Below, piece after piece: positions 37,350 to 46,418 of a stretch of 64,000 nucleotides of DNA. The DNA comes from Jeotgalicoccus coquinae (lineage in GTDB: Bacteria; Bacillota; Bacilli; Staphylococcales; Salinicoccaceae). The translations under genes were made by a program, and so were the position numbers. Numbering within the stretch: the stretch's first letter is position 1; every line of letters starts with the position of its first letter. The stretch lies in assembly GCF_014207425.1 (NCBI RefSeq), contig NZ_JACHFF010000001.1:496001-560000 (forward strand), in the 5' to 3' direction. The notes below the pieces were generated by a model, which made no database searches, had not been told where the DNA came from, and saw only the letters and a list, made by a program, of their open reading frames with translations.

Positions 37350-37460
37350 TGGTCAAAAGACCAAATACACACAGCAGAGTAAGGGACTAACCGGTGCCTG
37401 TAAACAGGTGGTTATTCAGCACGATGCTGGAGGTATAAACCAATTAGGAGGAAACAAATC
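37350..37460 (+). promoter_or_regulatory. Structured rpsB leader, candidate S2 autoregulatory site
   Basis: Three hairpins can be drawn: TGGTC-AAAA-GACCA (37350-37363), CCTG-TAAA-CAGG near 37400, and CAGCA-CGA-TGCTG (37417-37429). A second CAGCA at 37372-37376 could compete for the same TGCTG, so two alternative folds are possible. AGGAGG follows. Ribosomal S2 autogenous control is a known theme; assignment here is inference. Confidence 0.5.
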
Positions 37461-38228
37461 ATGGCAGTAATTACTATGAAACAATTGCTTGAAGCAGGTG
37501 TACACTTCGGACACCAGACACGCCGCTGGAACCCTAAGATGAGCAGATACATCTTCACGGAGCGTAACGGCATTTACATTATCGACCTACAGAAAACAGT
37601 TAAGAAAGTTGCAGAAGCTTACGACTTCGTTAAGTCAGTTTCTGAAGAAGGCGGACAAGTTCTATTTGTCGGTACTAAAAAGCAAGCTCAGGACGCTATT
37701 CAGGAAGAAGCGGAACGTGCAGGCCAGCTTTACATTAACCAGCGCTGGTTAGGCGGTCTCTTAACTAACTACCAGACTATCAACAAACGTATTAAGAGAA
37801 TTTCTGAAATCGAAAAAATGGAAGCTGACGGCGTATTCGACGTACTTCCTAAAAAAGAAGTCGTTGAACTTCGTAAAGAGTATGCACGTTTAAACAAATT
37901 CCTAGGCGGTATCCGCAACATGAAGAAAATGCCGAGCGCTATTTTCATCGTTGACCCGCGTAAAGAACGCAACGCGATTGCAGAAGCTAAAAAATTAGGA
38001 ATTCCAATCGTAGCAATGGTTGACACTAACTGTGATCCGGATGAAGTTGACTACGTAATCCCTGCTAACGACGACGCTATCCGCGCGGTTAGACTTATGA
38101 CAAGCAAAATGGCAGATGCTGTTTTAGAAGGTCAGCGTGGTATTTCTGACGAAGAAGTTGCAGCTGAGCAAAACATCGACTTAAAAGAAGAAGATGCTAA
38201 AGCTGAAACTAAAGAAGAAAACGCGTAA
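37461..38228 (+). CDS. rpsB: 30S ribosomal protein S2
   Basis: S2 binds the 30S subunit between head and body. The 255-residue protein starts [20 protein letters not shown] and contains [34 protein letters not shown] and [20 protein letters not shown]. The C-terminus is acidic and lysine-rich ([13 protein letters not shown]). AGGAGG precedes the ATG. A terminator separates it from tsf, which probably acts partially because the two genes are normally co-transcribed. Confidence 0.98.
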   Translation: MAVITMKQLLEAGVHFGHQTRRWNPKMSRYIFTERNGIYIIDLQKTVKKVAEAYDFVKSVSEEGGQVLFVGTKKQAQDAIQEEAERAGQLYINQRWLGGLLTNYQTINKRIKRISEIEKMEADGVFDVLPKKEVVELRKEYARLNKFLGGIRNMKKMPSAIFIVDPRKERNAIAEAKKLGIPIVAMVDTNCDPDEVDYVIPANDDAIRAVRLMTSKMADAVLEGQRGISDEEVAAEQNIDLKEEDAKAETKEENA

Positions 38229-38246
38229 TAATTAATTGAGAATTCA

Positions 38247-38277
38247 GGTGATAAGCGTAATACTTATCACCTTTTTT
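38247..38277 (+). terminator. Intrinsic (perhaps leaky) terminator between rpsB and tsf
   Basis: GGTGATAAG and CTTATCACC pair around a 7-nt loop, with six T residues after. No convincing promoter lies between it and tsf, so readthrough is expected. Confidence 0.87.
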
Positions 38278-38303
38278 AAAACAATTATATGGAGGACTGA
38301 ACA

Positions 38304-39182
38304 ATGGCTATTTCAGCAAAATTAGTTAAAGAACTACGTGATAAAACAGGCGCAGGTATGATGGATTGTAAAAAAGCGCTGGTAGAAACTGATGGAGATC
38401 TAGACAAAGCGATCGACTATCTGCGAGAAAACGGTATTGCCAAAGCAGCTAAAAAAGCTGACCGTATCGCAGCAGAAGGTGCTGTTTACATTACTTCTGA
38501 AGGCAACGAAGCAGTAATCGTTGAAATCAACTCTGAGACAGACTTCGTAGCACGTAACGAATCTTTCCAGGAACTTGTTAAGAACATTGCTTCACACATC
38601 CTTGCAACTAAACCTGCAGATGTAGAAGCTTTATATAACTCTGAATTAGATGGCGAAACTGTTACTTCATTAATGAACAACGCAGTTGCAACTATCGGGG
38701 AAAAATTAAACATCAGACGTTTTGCAGTTGAAACTAAAACTGACAACGATGCATTCGGCCAGTACATGCACATGGGCGGACGTATCGGTGTGTTAACAGT
38801 AGTTGAAGGTACAACTGACGAAGCTGTTGCTAAAGACGTTGCTATGCACGCTGCAGCATTAAACCCTAAATATGTTTCACGCGACCAGGTTGATCAGGCT
38901 GAACTTGATCACGAGCGTGAAGTTCTGCGCCAGCAGGCATTAAACGAAGGAAAACCTGAAAAAATCGTCGACAAGATGGTTGAAGGAAGAGTTCGTAAGT
39001 ATTTAGAAGAAATCTGCATCGTTGATCAGCCGTTTGTTAAAGACTCTGATCAGACTGTACAGCAGTTCTTAGATACTCAAAAAGCAACTATCCGTACTTT
39101 CGTTCGCTACGAGCTTGGTGAAGGTATCGAAAAACGCGAAGAAAACTTCGCTGACGAAGTATTAGGACAAGTTAAAAAATAA
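38304..39182 (+). CDS. tsf: Elongation factor Ts
   Basis: EF-Ts exchanges GDP for GTP on EF-Tu. The 292-residue protein has the UBA-like N-terminus ([20 protein letters not shown]), the conserved core [15 protein letters not shown] near 75, and the paired dimerisation/core domains ending [24 protein letters not shown] precedes the ATG. It lies in the conserved rpsB-tsf-pyrH-frr order and has its own terminator. Confidence 0.97.
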   Translation: MAISAKLVKELRDKTGAGMMDCKKALVETDGDLDKAIDYLRENGIAKAAKKADRIAAEGAVYITSEGNEAVIVEINSETDFVARNESFQELVKNIASHILATKPADVEALYNSELDGETVTSLMNNAVATIGEKLNIRRFAVETKTDNDAFGQYMHMGGRIGVLTVVEGTTDEAVAKDVAMHAAALNPKYVSRDQVDQAELDHEREVLRQQALNEGKPEKIVDKMVEGRVRKYLEEICIVDQPFVKDSDQTVQQFLDTQKATIRTFVRYELGEGIEKREENFADEVLGQVKK

Positions 39183-39190
39183 ATTAATTT

Positions 39191-39218
39191 AAAAAAAGAC
39201 ACTTCGGTGTCTTTTTTT
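39191..39218 (+). terminator. Intrinsic terminator after tsf
   Basis: AAAAAAAGACAC and GTGTCTTTTTTT form a perfect stem closed by a stable TTCG tetraloop. Confidence 0.93.
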
Positions 39219-39253
39219 CTAAGTAATAAATTCAATGAAAAGGATTGAAAAAC

Positions 39254-39979
39254 ATGGCTGAATCTTCTAAATTTACACGTATCGTGTTAAAACTAAGCGG
39301 GGAAGCACTTGCTGGTGATGACGGTTTCGGAATTAATCCGGTTGTCATTAAAAATATCGCTTCACAGGTTTCCGAAGCACAGAAATTAGGCGTTGAAATG
39401 GCGATTATCGTCGGCGGCGGCAATATCTGGCGCGGTAAAATAGGCAGCGACCTTGGTATGGACCGCGGTACTGCAGATTATATGGGAATGCTGGCGACAG
39501 TAATGAACTCCCTTGCATTGCAGGACAGTTTAGAGCAGCTCGGTCATGAGACAAGAGTGCTGACTTCTATTGAAATGAAACAGGTGGCTGAACCTTATAT
39601 AAGAAGACGTGCAATCCGTCATCTTGAAAAAGGCCGTATCGTTATATTTGCAGCAGGTATCGGTAACCCGTACTTCTCAACAGATACAACAGCAGCACTT
39701 CGTGCAGCGGAAATTGAAGCAGATGTTATCCTTATGGGTAAAAACAACGTAGACGGTGTTTATTCTGCAGATCCGAAAACCGATCCAACAGCTGTTAAGT
39801 ATGACACGCTGACTTACATTGAAATGTTACAGGAAAACCTGCAGGTAATGGATGCTACTGCATCATCCTTCTGTATGGACAACGACATCCCGCTTATGGT
39901 ATTTTCAATTACAGAAGAGGGTAATATTAAGCGTGCCGTTTCGGGAGAAACAATTGGTACGACTATTACAAAGCAATAG
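39254..39979 (+). CDS. pyrH: Uridylate kinase
   Basis: PyrH phosphorylates UMP to UDP and is a hexameric amino-acid-kinase-fold enzyme regulated by UTP and GTP. The 241-residue sequence has [13 protein letters not shown] near residue 9, [11 protein letters not shown] near 51, and [20 protein letters not shown] near 136. A TTG at 39245 is in frame but sits on the AAAAGG site, so ATG 39254 is preferred. frr follows 14 nt later. Confidence 0.96.
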   Translation: MAESSKFTRIVLKLSGEALAGDDGFGINPVVIKNIASQVSEAQKLGVEMAIIVGGGNIWRGKIGSDLGMDRGTADYMGMLATVMNSLALQDSLEQLGHETRVLTSIEMKQVAEPYIRRRAIRHLEKGRIVIFAAGIGNPYFSTDTTAALRAAEIEADVILMGKNNVDGVYSADPKTDPTAVKYDTLTYIEMLQENLQVMDATASSFCMDNDIPLMVFSITEEGNIKRAVSGETIGTTITKQ

Positions 39980-39993
39980 GAGAAGATATTAAT

Positions 39994-40551
39994 ATGAGTG
40001 AATCCGTTTTGAAAACAGCCGGAGACAAAATGTCCAAATCAATCGACAGCCTGGCAAGAGAACTTGCTTCAATCCGTACAGGTGCTGCGAACTCAAGCAT
40101 GCTTGACCGCGTTAACGTTGAATACTACGGTGCACCGACACCTTTAAATCAGCTTGCAAGTATCAGTATTCCTGAAGCACGCATGCTGGTTGTTACACCA
40201 TACGATAAAAGCTCTGTTGACAGCGTATTGAAAGCGATCCAAATGGCAGATCTTGGTGTTAATCCGACAAGTGACGGAACATTAATCCGTATTACTGTAC
40301 CTCAGCTTACTGAAGAACGCCGTAAAGAATTCGTTAAAGACGCACGCAAAGAAGGCGAAAATGCCAAAGTTGCTATCCGCAACGTACGCCGTGACGCCAA
40401 CGATGATCTTAAAGCTGCAGAAAAAGCAGGCGATATTTCAGAGGATGAATTAAGAGGCCTGACTGAAGACATACAGAAATTAACAGATAAACACATCGCT
40501 GAAATCGATGCAATGTGCGATGCTAAAGAAAAAGATATTTTAGAAGTTTAA
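39994..40551 (+). CDS. frr: Ribosome recycling factor
   Basis: RRF splits post-termination ribosomes with EF-G. The 185-residue protein has the tRNA-shaped two-domain pattern: long helices ([20 protein letters not shown]), the domain II motif [20 protein letters not shown] near 44, and [20 protein letters not shown] near 104. AGGAGA precedes the ATG. It is the end of the tsf-pyrH-frr stretch and has a terminator. Confidence 0.97.
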   Translation: MSESVLKTAGDKMSKSIDSLARELASIRTGAANSSMLDRVNVEYYGAPTPLNQLASISIPEARMLVVTPYDKSSVDSVLKAIQMADLGVNPTSDGTLIRITVPQLTEERRKEFVKDARKEGENAKVAIRNVRRDANDDLKAAEKAGDISEDELRGLTEDIQKLTDKHIAEIDAMCDAKEKDILEV

Positions 40552-40555
40552 TCTT

Positions 40556-40587
40556 AAAAACAGGTAAGGGGACTTACCTGTTTTTTT
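40556..40587 (+). terminator. Intrinsic terminator after frr
   Basis: AAAAACAGGTAAG and CTTACCTGTTTTT form a 13-bp stem with a 4-nt loop (GGGA) and a T tail. Confidence 0.92.
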
Positions 40588-40670
40588 ATTGTATAACTAT
40601 GTTAAAATAAAATAATTGAAGAAGTATATAAAAATTTATCAAAGATACATATTTGGCACGGAGGATCGTC

Positions 40671-41432
40671 ATGTTTAAAGCGACTAAAGATAAATCTCTG
40701 ACAGAGAGACCACTACCGGAACATATTGCGATTATTATGGATGGCAACGGCAGATACGCAAAAATGCGCAGTATGCCGCGTATTAAAGGTCACTACGAAG
40801 GAATGCAGAATGTTAAACGTATTGTAAGACATGCTGCAGATATAAAACTTAAGTACTTAACGCTCTATGCGTTTTCAACTGAAAACTGGTCCCGTCCAAA
40901 GAGTGAAGTGAATTATCTGCTTAAGCTGCCGACGGATTTCCTCGGTACATTTTTACCTGAGCTGATTGAAAAGAACGTTATCGTTAAAACAATCGGTGAC
41001 TTCGAAGCACTGCCGAAACATACCAGGAAGGCAGTTCAGACAGCGATGGATAAAACAGCTGATAATACCGGACTGACGCTCGTATTCGCGCTGAATTACG
41101 GCGGACGTGACGAACTGATCGGTGCGGTGAAGGAAATGATTGCTGATGTACAGGCAGGGACGCTTCAGCCTGATGCACTCGACAGCAGTACATTCGATGA
41201 TTATTTAATGACTAAAGATATGCCGGACCCTGAAATGATTATTAGAACTTCAGGCGAGTACCGGCTGAGTAATTTCTTATTATGGCAGGCATCCTACAGT
41301 GAACTGTTCTTTTCAAGTACGCTGTGGCCGGAATTCTCTGCTGCTGAGCTGGATGATCTGATTCTCCAGTACCAGAAGAGAGAGCGGCGCTTTGGAGGCT
41401 TGAATGAGGAGGATGTACCAGATGAAGACTAG
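40671..41432 (+). CDS. uppS: Undecaprenyl diphosphate synthase
   Basis: UppS makes the C55 lipid carrier precursor for peptidoglycan and teichoic acids. The 253-residue cis-prenyltransferase has HIAIIMDGNGRYAK with catalytic Asp24 (Tyr29 replaces the more common Trp), FSTENWSRPKSEV, and the C-terminal RTSGEYRLSNFLLWQASYSE. A TTG at 40653 is in frame but CGGAGG lies between it and the ATG at 40671, which I choose. It overlaps cdsA by 11 bases. Confidence 0.95.
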   Translation: MFKATKDKSLTERPLPEHIAIIMDGNGRYAKMRSMPRIKGHYEGMQNVKRIVRHAADIKLKYLTLYAFSTENWSRPKSEVNYLLKLPTDFLGTFLPELIEKNVIVKTIGDFEALPKHTRKAVQTAMDKTADNTGLTLVFALNYGGRDELIGAVKEMIADVQAGTLQPDALDSSTFDDYLMTKDMPDPEMIIRTSGEYRLSNFLLWQASYSELFFSSTLWPEFSAAELDDLILQYQKRERRFGGLNEEDVPDED

Positions 41433-42207
41433 AACGATAACCGCAGTCATTGCACTGCTGTTATTTTTACCGGTTGTAATTATCGGCTCATGGCCGCTGT
41501 TAATATTAGTCTACCTCATGGCAATTACCGGTCTTTATGAAATATTAAAGATGAACCGGATTCATATATTTTCACTGCCGGGTGTTTTATCTTTAATTGC
41601 ACTGTGCATGGTGTTAATTCCGCAGGAATCATATTCGCCGGCAATCGGCGACTTCCAGCTGGAAATTATCGTTGCACTGGCACTTATCATGCTGTCGACG
41701 ACAGTAGTATCAAAAAACAGATTTACCTTTGTTGATATGGGCTTCTGTGTACTCGCGGTTGCATATATCGGCATCGGCTTCATGTACTTTTTTGAAACGC
41801 GTGAATCAGGTCTTATTTACATTCTGTATGCACTCCTGATTGTCTGGCTGACGGATACAGGTGCTTACCTGTTCGGCAAAGCTTTCGGCAGACGCAAACT
41901 GTGGCCGCAGATCAGTCCGAACAAAACGATTGAAGGCTCGCTCGGCGGTACGCTGGTATCGGTAATTATACCGTCAGTGTTCGTCTTAACAGGCTTAATG
42001 GAAGGTTCATTGTGGCTCTTAATTCCGTTTACGATTGTTCTCAGCATATTCGGGCAGATGGGGGACCTCGTGGAATCCGCATTGAAACGTCACTTTGACG
42101 TTAAAGATTCAGGTACATTTTTACCGGGACACGGCGGTATTTTAGACCGCTTTGACAGTTTCATCTTCGTACTGCCCCTGATGAACATCTTACCGATCAT
42201 TTCATAA
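41422..42207 (+). CDS. cdsA: Phosphatidate cytidylyltransferase
   Basis: CdsA makes CDP-diacylglycerol, the branch point for phosphatidylglycerol and cardiolipin. The 261-residue membrane protein has about seven hydrophobic segments and the C-terminal family signature around SPNKTIEGSLGG and KRHFDVKDSGTFLPGHGGIL (about 215-234). Upstream ATGs at 41404 and 41413 lie before or on the GAGGAGG, so ATG 41422 fits best. It overlaps uppS and is followed by dxr after 15 nt. Confidence 0.95.
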   Translation: MKTRTITAVIALLLFLPVVIIGSWPLLILVYLMAITGLYEILKMNRIHIFSLPGVLSLIALCMVLIPQESYSPAIGDFQLEIIVALALIMLSTTVVSKNRFTFVDMGFCVLAVAYIGIGFMYFFETRESGLIYILYALLIVWLTDTGAYLFGKAFGRRKLWPQISPNKTIEGSLGGTLVSVIIPSVFVLTGLMEGSLWLLIPFTIVLSIFGQMGDLVESALKRHFDVKDSGTFLPGHGGILDRFDSFIFVLPLMNILPIIS

Positions 42208-42222
42208 TAACAGGTGAAAACT

Positions 42223-43350
42223 ATGATAAAAACCATTTCTGTACTCGGTGTCACAGGCTCCATCGGAACCCAGGCACTGGATGTCATTAAAAATAATCCG
42301 GAACATTTTAAACTCGGTGCAATTTCCGCCGGACGCAACTTAATAAAGCTCGAAGAGATTTTAGCAGACTTTAATCCGCCATTAGTATCGGTACAGGACG
42401 ACAGTGCTGTGAAGGAACTTAAGAGCAGATTCCCCCATATCGAATTTATGTCGGGAGACGAAGGTCTGATTTCAGTTGCAACATATGACAGCAATCTTCT
42501 GTTAACTGCGATTTTAGGGAGTGTAGGTTTGAAGCCGACACTTGCTGCAATCGATGCAGGTATTGATATTGCACTTGCCAATAAGGAAACACTTGTTGCT
42601 GCAGGAGAAATCGTTATGAACCGTGCACGTGAAAAAAATGTGCAGATTATACCGGTTGATTCGGAACATTCTGCGCTGTTTCAATGCCTGAAAGGTGAAA
42701 ACGAAAAGGAAATCAGCAATATTATTATTACGGCAAGCGGCGGCTCATTCAGAGATCTGTCACGTGAAGAGCTCGGCTCGGTTACGCTGGAAGATGCATT
42801 GAATCACCCGAACTGGTCGATGGGTCAGAAGATTACTATCGATTCTGCAACGATGATGAACAAAGGTTTTGAAGTCATCGAAGCGAAACACTTATTCGAT
42901 GTCGAAATTTCACAGATTAAAACACTGCTTCATAAAGAGAGTATTATTCATTCGATGGTGGAGTTTATCGACAACAGCATAATGGCGCAGCTCGGGAACT
43001 CTGATATGAGAACTGCGATTCAGTACGCATTTACTCATCCGGAGCGGTTACATAAAAATAATCCGCTGTCTGTCAGTGAATTATCACAGCTTAACTTCAA
43101 ACCAATGGATTTTGACCGCTTTAAAATGTTAAAATTCGCTTATGATGCGCTCGAAGCAGGCGGTACGCTGCCTACAGTAATGAACGCTGCAAACGAATAC
43201 GCAGTTGGAGAATTTCTCGGCGGCAGAATTAAATTTCTGGAAATTGAAGAAATCGTTGAATCCCGCATGATGCAGCACGAAAATATTCAGAATCCCGATC
43301 TTGAAACGATACTGAGCCTTGACGCGCGCTATAAATCGAATATGAGGTGA
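42223..43350 (+). CDS. dxr: 1-deoxy-D-xylulose 5-phosphate reductoisomerase
   Basis: Dxr converts DXP to 2-C-methylerythritol 4-phosphate, the committed step of the MEP isoprenoid pathway. The 375-residue sequence has the NADPH motif SVLGVTGSIGTQALDV at residue 6, ALANKETLVAAGEIV, PVDSEHSALFQCL near 146, and ITASGGSFRD. S. aureus uses the mevalonate pathway and lacks dxr, so its presence in this slot separates this organism from that genus; Bacillus has dxr here. CAGGTG supports ATG 42223. Confidence 0.95.
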   Translation: MIKTISVLGVTGSIGTQALDVIKNNPEHFKLGAISAGRNLIKLEEILADFNPPLVSVQDDSAVKELKSRFPHIEFMSGDEGLISVATYDSNLLLTAILGSVGLKPTLAAIDAGIDIALANKETLVAAGEIVMNRAREKNVQIIPVDSEHSALFQCLKGENEKEISNIIITASGGSFRDLSREELGSVTLEDALNHPNWSMGQKITIDSATMMNKGFEVIEAKHLFDVEISQIKTLLHKESIIHSMVEFIDNSIMAQLGNSDMRTAIQYAFTHPERLHKNNPLSVSELSQLNFKPMDFDRFKMLKFAYDALEAGGTLPTVMNAANEYAVGEFLGGRIKFLEIEEIVESRMMQHENIQNPDLETILSLDARYKSNMR

Positions 43351-43355
43351 AGTAA

Positions 43356-44639
43356 GTGACAGGAATTTTAGCATTTATAGTTGTTTTCGGTCTGCTTGTT
43401 ACCGTTCATGAATTCGGCCACATGTTCTTCGCAAAACGCGCTGGAATTATGTGTCCAGAATTTGCTATAGGTATGGGACCGAAAATATTTTCATATAAAT
43501 ACAACGATACGCAGTATACGGTGCGTCTTCTGCCGATAGGCGGATACGTGCGGATGGCTTCAAAAGATATGGAGGTCAATCCGCTGAATGCCGGTATGCG
43601 CATCAATATTAAATTAAATCAGAATGATGAAATTACACACATTCTGCTGGATGATAAACACAATTTCCAGCACGTCGAGGAAATTGAAGTGGTTGAAAGC
43701 GACATTTCCGAACAGATGTACGTCAGAGGACTGAAGCTGAATGACAACAGTGAAGTGACTTATCACTTCAGCGACGAATGCTACTTCGTTGAAAACTCGG
43801 AACTTGAACGTATTGCGCCGCTGTCAGGCAGATTTGAAACGAAAAGTGTGTGGGCTCGCTTCTTAACGCTTTTTGCCGGTCCTTTATTCAACTTCCTCCT
43901 TGCTTTTGTACTGTTTACAATACTGTTTTACATCCAGGGTAAACCGATGGATGAACCGATTGTCGGTACAGTAGTGGAAGATACGCCTGCAGCGGAGATC
44001 AATCTTGAAGAAGGCGACCGCATCCAGTCGATTGACGGAACAGCGGTCGACAGCTGGGAGCATATGACACAGCTGATTCAGGAAGGCGAAGGCAATCCTC
44101 AGGAGCTCGTAGTTGAGTCCGGCGGTCAAACGCGCACCGCAACACTTGAGCCGGTAGTAGATGCAGCAGAACTGCCGGATGGCACTGTACAGGAACGTTT
44201 GATAATCGGTGTCGGCAGGGATTTCGAAAACGGAATTATTGCACCGGTATGGTGGGGAATACAGGAAACTGTTTCCAGCATGTCATTAATCTTTGAACTT
44301 GTGGTCAATATGATCGGCACAATCTTTGCCGGTACATTCAGTTTTGATATGCTGAACGGCCCGGTTGGAATATACAAAGTAACGGAAACAGTCGCATCTC
44401 AGGGCATATTAGTACTGATGAACTTTACTGCGCTCTTAAGTGTGAACCTGGGTATAATGAACCTGCTGCCGATTCCGGCACTTGACGGCGGAAGAATCTT
44501 ATTCGTTCTTTACGAAGGAATCTTCAGACGCCCACTTAACCGCAAAGTTGAATTAAATATACAGTTGCTCGGCGTACTATTCGTCCTTGTAATTATGGTG
44601 CTTGTCACCTGGAACGACATTAAAACATTTTTCTTATAG
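43356..44639 (+). CDS. rseP: RIP metalloprotease RseP (site-2 protease)
   Basis: RseP cleaves transmembrane segments of regulatory proteins within the membrane. The 427-residue protein has the zinc motif HEFGH (18-22) in the first transmembrane segment, a PDZ domain (about 200-275, GTVVEDTPAAEINLEEGDRI), and the second active-site motif NLLPIPALDGGRILF near 365. About four membrane segments are visible. The start is a GTG after GAGGTG, 5 nt from dxr. It belongs to the uppS-cdsA-dxr-rseP-proS-polC run. Confidence 0.95.
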   Translation: MTGILAFIVVFGLLVTVHEFGHMFFAKRAGIMCPEFAIGMGPKIFSYKYNDTQYTVRLLPIGGYVRMASKDMEVNPLNAGMRINIKLNQNDEITHILLDDKHNFQHVEEIEVVESDISEQMYVRGLKLNDNSEVTYHFSDECYFVENSELERIAPLSGRFETKSVWARFLTLFAGPLFNFLLAFVLFTILFYIQGKPMDEPIVGTVVEDTPAAEINLEEGDRIQSIDGTAVDSWEHMTQLIQEGEGNPQELVVESGGQTRTATLEPVVDAAELPDGTVQERLIIGVGRDFENGIIAPVWWGIQETVSSMSLIFELVVNMIGTIFAGTFSFDMLNGPVGIYKVTETVASQGILVLMNFTALLSVNLGIMNLLPIPALDGGRILFVLYEGIFRRPLNRKVELNIQLLGVLFVLVIMVLVTWNDIKTFFL

Positions 44640-44651
44640 GAGTGAAACAAT

Positions 44652-46346
44652 ATGAGGCAATCACAAATGTTTATCCCGACACTTAGGGAAACACCAACAG
44701 AAGCCGAAAGTTTAAGTCACCGCCTGATGCTGAAATCGGGCATGATTAAACAGCTCGCACGCGGTATTTACGCATACCTGCCGATTACACAGCTGGTACT
44801 GAACAATATTCAGGAAATTGTACGCGAGGAAATGATGAACATCGGCGGTGCCGAGGTGCACCTTCCGGTTCTGCATCCGCGTGAATTATGGGAAGAATCA
44901 GGAAGATGGCAGGCATACGGCAAAGAACTGATGAGAGTCAGCGACCGCCACGACAGAGAATTTGCATTAGGACCGACGCATGAGGAAGTTATTACAGCAC
45001 TGGTCCGCGATGAGTTAAAAAGCTACAAAAAACTGCCGTTAACTTTATTCCAGATTCAGACGAAATTCCGCGACGAGCTGAGACCGAGATTCGGTCTCCT
45101 GCGCGGACGTGAATTTATAATGAAAGACGCATACTCATTCCATATCGACGAAGAATCACTCGATAAAACTTATAATGATATGTACGATGCATACAGCCGC
45201 ATCTTTACAAGACTTGATTTAAACTTCAGAGCAGTTGAAGCAGACGGCGGTTCTATCGGAGGCAGCCATACACATGAATTTATGGCACTTGCTGATATCG
45301 GTGAGGATACGATTGTTTATACAGATGAAAGCAGCTACGCTGCAAACATTGAAAAAGCAGAATGTACAGCTCCTAAAGAAAAGAGCACAGCAGATATGCT
45401 TGCGGCTGAAAAGATTGAAACACCAGGAATAGCTACGGTTAAAGACCTTGCTGAATTTCTGAACACTGATTTAACGTTAACGACTAAAACGATGGTTGTT
45501 AAAACAGATGAGGGTCTGAAGATGATCGTAATACGCGGCGACCAGGAATTAAATGATGTTAAAGTGAAAGCATACTTTAACTCTGAAATTATCGAGATGG
45601 CAACTGACGAAGAAATCACGGCTGAACTGAGTGCTTCACCAGGTTCGCTTGGTCCGGTTAATTCTTCAATTCCTGTGTATCTTGATTATCAGGTGGAAGC
45701 GATGAGAAACTATCCGGTCGGCGCCAATGAAACCGGATACCACATTTTAAATGTGAATCACGAACGGGACTTTGAAGCGGCAGGTACCGGTGACTTCAGA
45801 TTCATTAATGAAGGTGAAATGGTCTCCGACGGTTCGGGTGCTGCTAAATTTATGCGCGGTATTGAAGTCGGGCAGGTGTTCAAACTCGGCACTAAATATT
45901 CCGAGTCTATGAACTTTAACGTGCTCGACCAGAACGGCCGCGCAAAACCTGTGCTTATGGGCTGTTACGGTATTGGTATTTCACGTGTGCTGTCGGCAAT
46001 TGTCGAAAGCCACCACGATGAAAAAGGTATTTTCTGGCCGAAATCAGTCACACCTTTCGATATTCACCTTATTACTGCGAATACGAAAGACGAGACGATT
46101 ACAAACACTGCATCGGAGTTATACGAAGTTTTATCGAAAAATAACCGTGTACTGTATGACGACCGCAACGAGCGTGCAGGTGTTAAATTCGCCGATTCAG
46201 AATTAATCGGACTGCCTGTCAGAATTGTTGTCGGACGCGGTGCGAAAGACGGCATTGTAGAAGTGAAAGGCCGTCTCGACGAAGAATCAACAGAAGTACA
46301 GATTACAGACTTAACATCATATCTTGCAGACAATGACTACGCGTAA
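44652..46346 (+). CDS. proS: Prolyl-tRNA synthetase
   Basis: ProS charges tRNA-Pro. The 564-residue class II enzyme has motif 1 region ([16 protein letters not shown]), motif 2 ([23 protein letters not shown] region near 140), an editing insertion domain (about 225-400, with [20 protein letters not shown]), motif 3 (GCYGIGISR near 438), and a C-terminal anticodon-binding domain. It is the bacterial-type form with editing domain. No T-box leader is seen in the 12-nt gap after rseP. Its stop codon is inside the terminator stem. Confidence 0.96.
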   Translation: MRQSQMFIPTLRETPTEAESLSHRLMLKSGMIKQLARGIYAYLPITQLVLNNIQEIVREEMMNIGGAEVHLPVLHPRELWEESGRWQAYGKELMRVSDRHDREFALGPTHEEVITALVRDELKSYKKLPLTLFQIQTKFRDELRPRFGLLRGREFIMKDAYSFHIDEESLDKTYNDMYDAYSRIFTRLDLNFRAVEADGGSIGGSHTHEFMALADIGEDTIVYTDESSYAANIEKAECTAPKEKSTADMLAAEKIETPGIATVKDLAEFLNTDLTLTTKTMVVKTDEGLKMIVIRGDQELNDVKVKAYFNSEIIEMATDEEITAELSASPGSLGPVNSSIPVYLDYQVEAMRNYPVGANETGYHILNVNHERDFEAAGTGDFRFINEGEMVSDGSGAAKFMRGIEVGQVFKLGTKYSESMNFNVLDQNGRAKPVLMGCYGIGISRVLSAIVESHHDEKGIFWPKSVTPFDIHLITANTKDETITNTASELYEVLSKNNRVLYDDRNERAGVKFADSELIGLPVRIVVGRGAKDGIVEVKGRLDEESTEVQITDLTSYLADNDYA

Positions 46347-46367
46347 ATCCTAGATTTACGCGTTTTT
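46339..46367 (+). terminator. Intrinsic terminator overlapping the proS stop codon
   Basis: ACGCGTAAATC and GATTTACGCGT form a perfect 11-bp stem with a 3-nt loop and T tail; the TAA stop of proS lies in the left arm. Confidence 0.9.
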
Positions 46368-46418
46368 CTAAGCAGACCGGTGCTGGATATGGAATTTTTT
46401 ACTGGGAGTGTTTTCTAA

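Noticed and set aside
44640-44651. T-box riboswitch for proS
   Set aside because: Only 12 nt separate rseP and proS, with no specifier loop or antiterminator sequence nearby.
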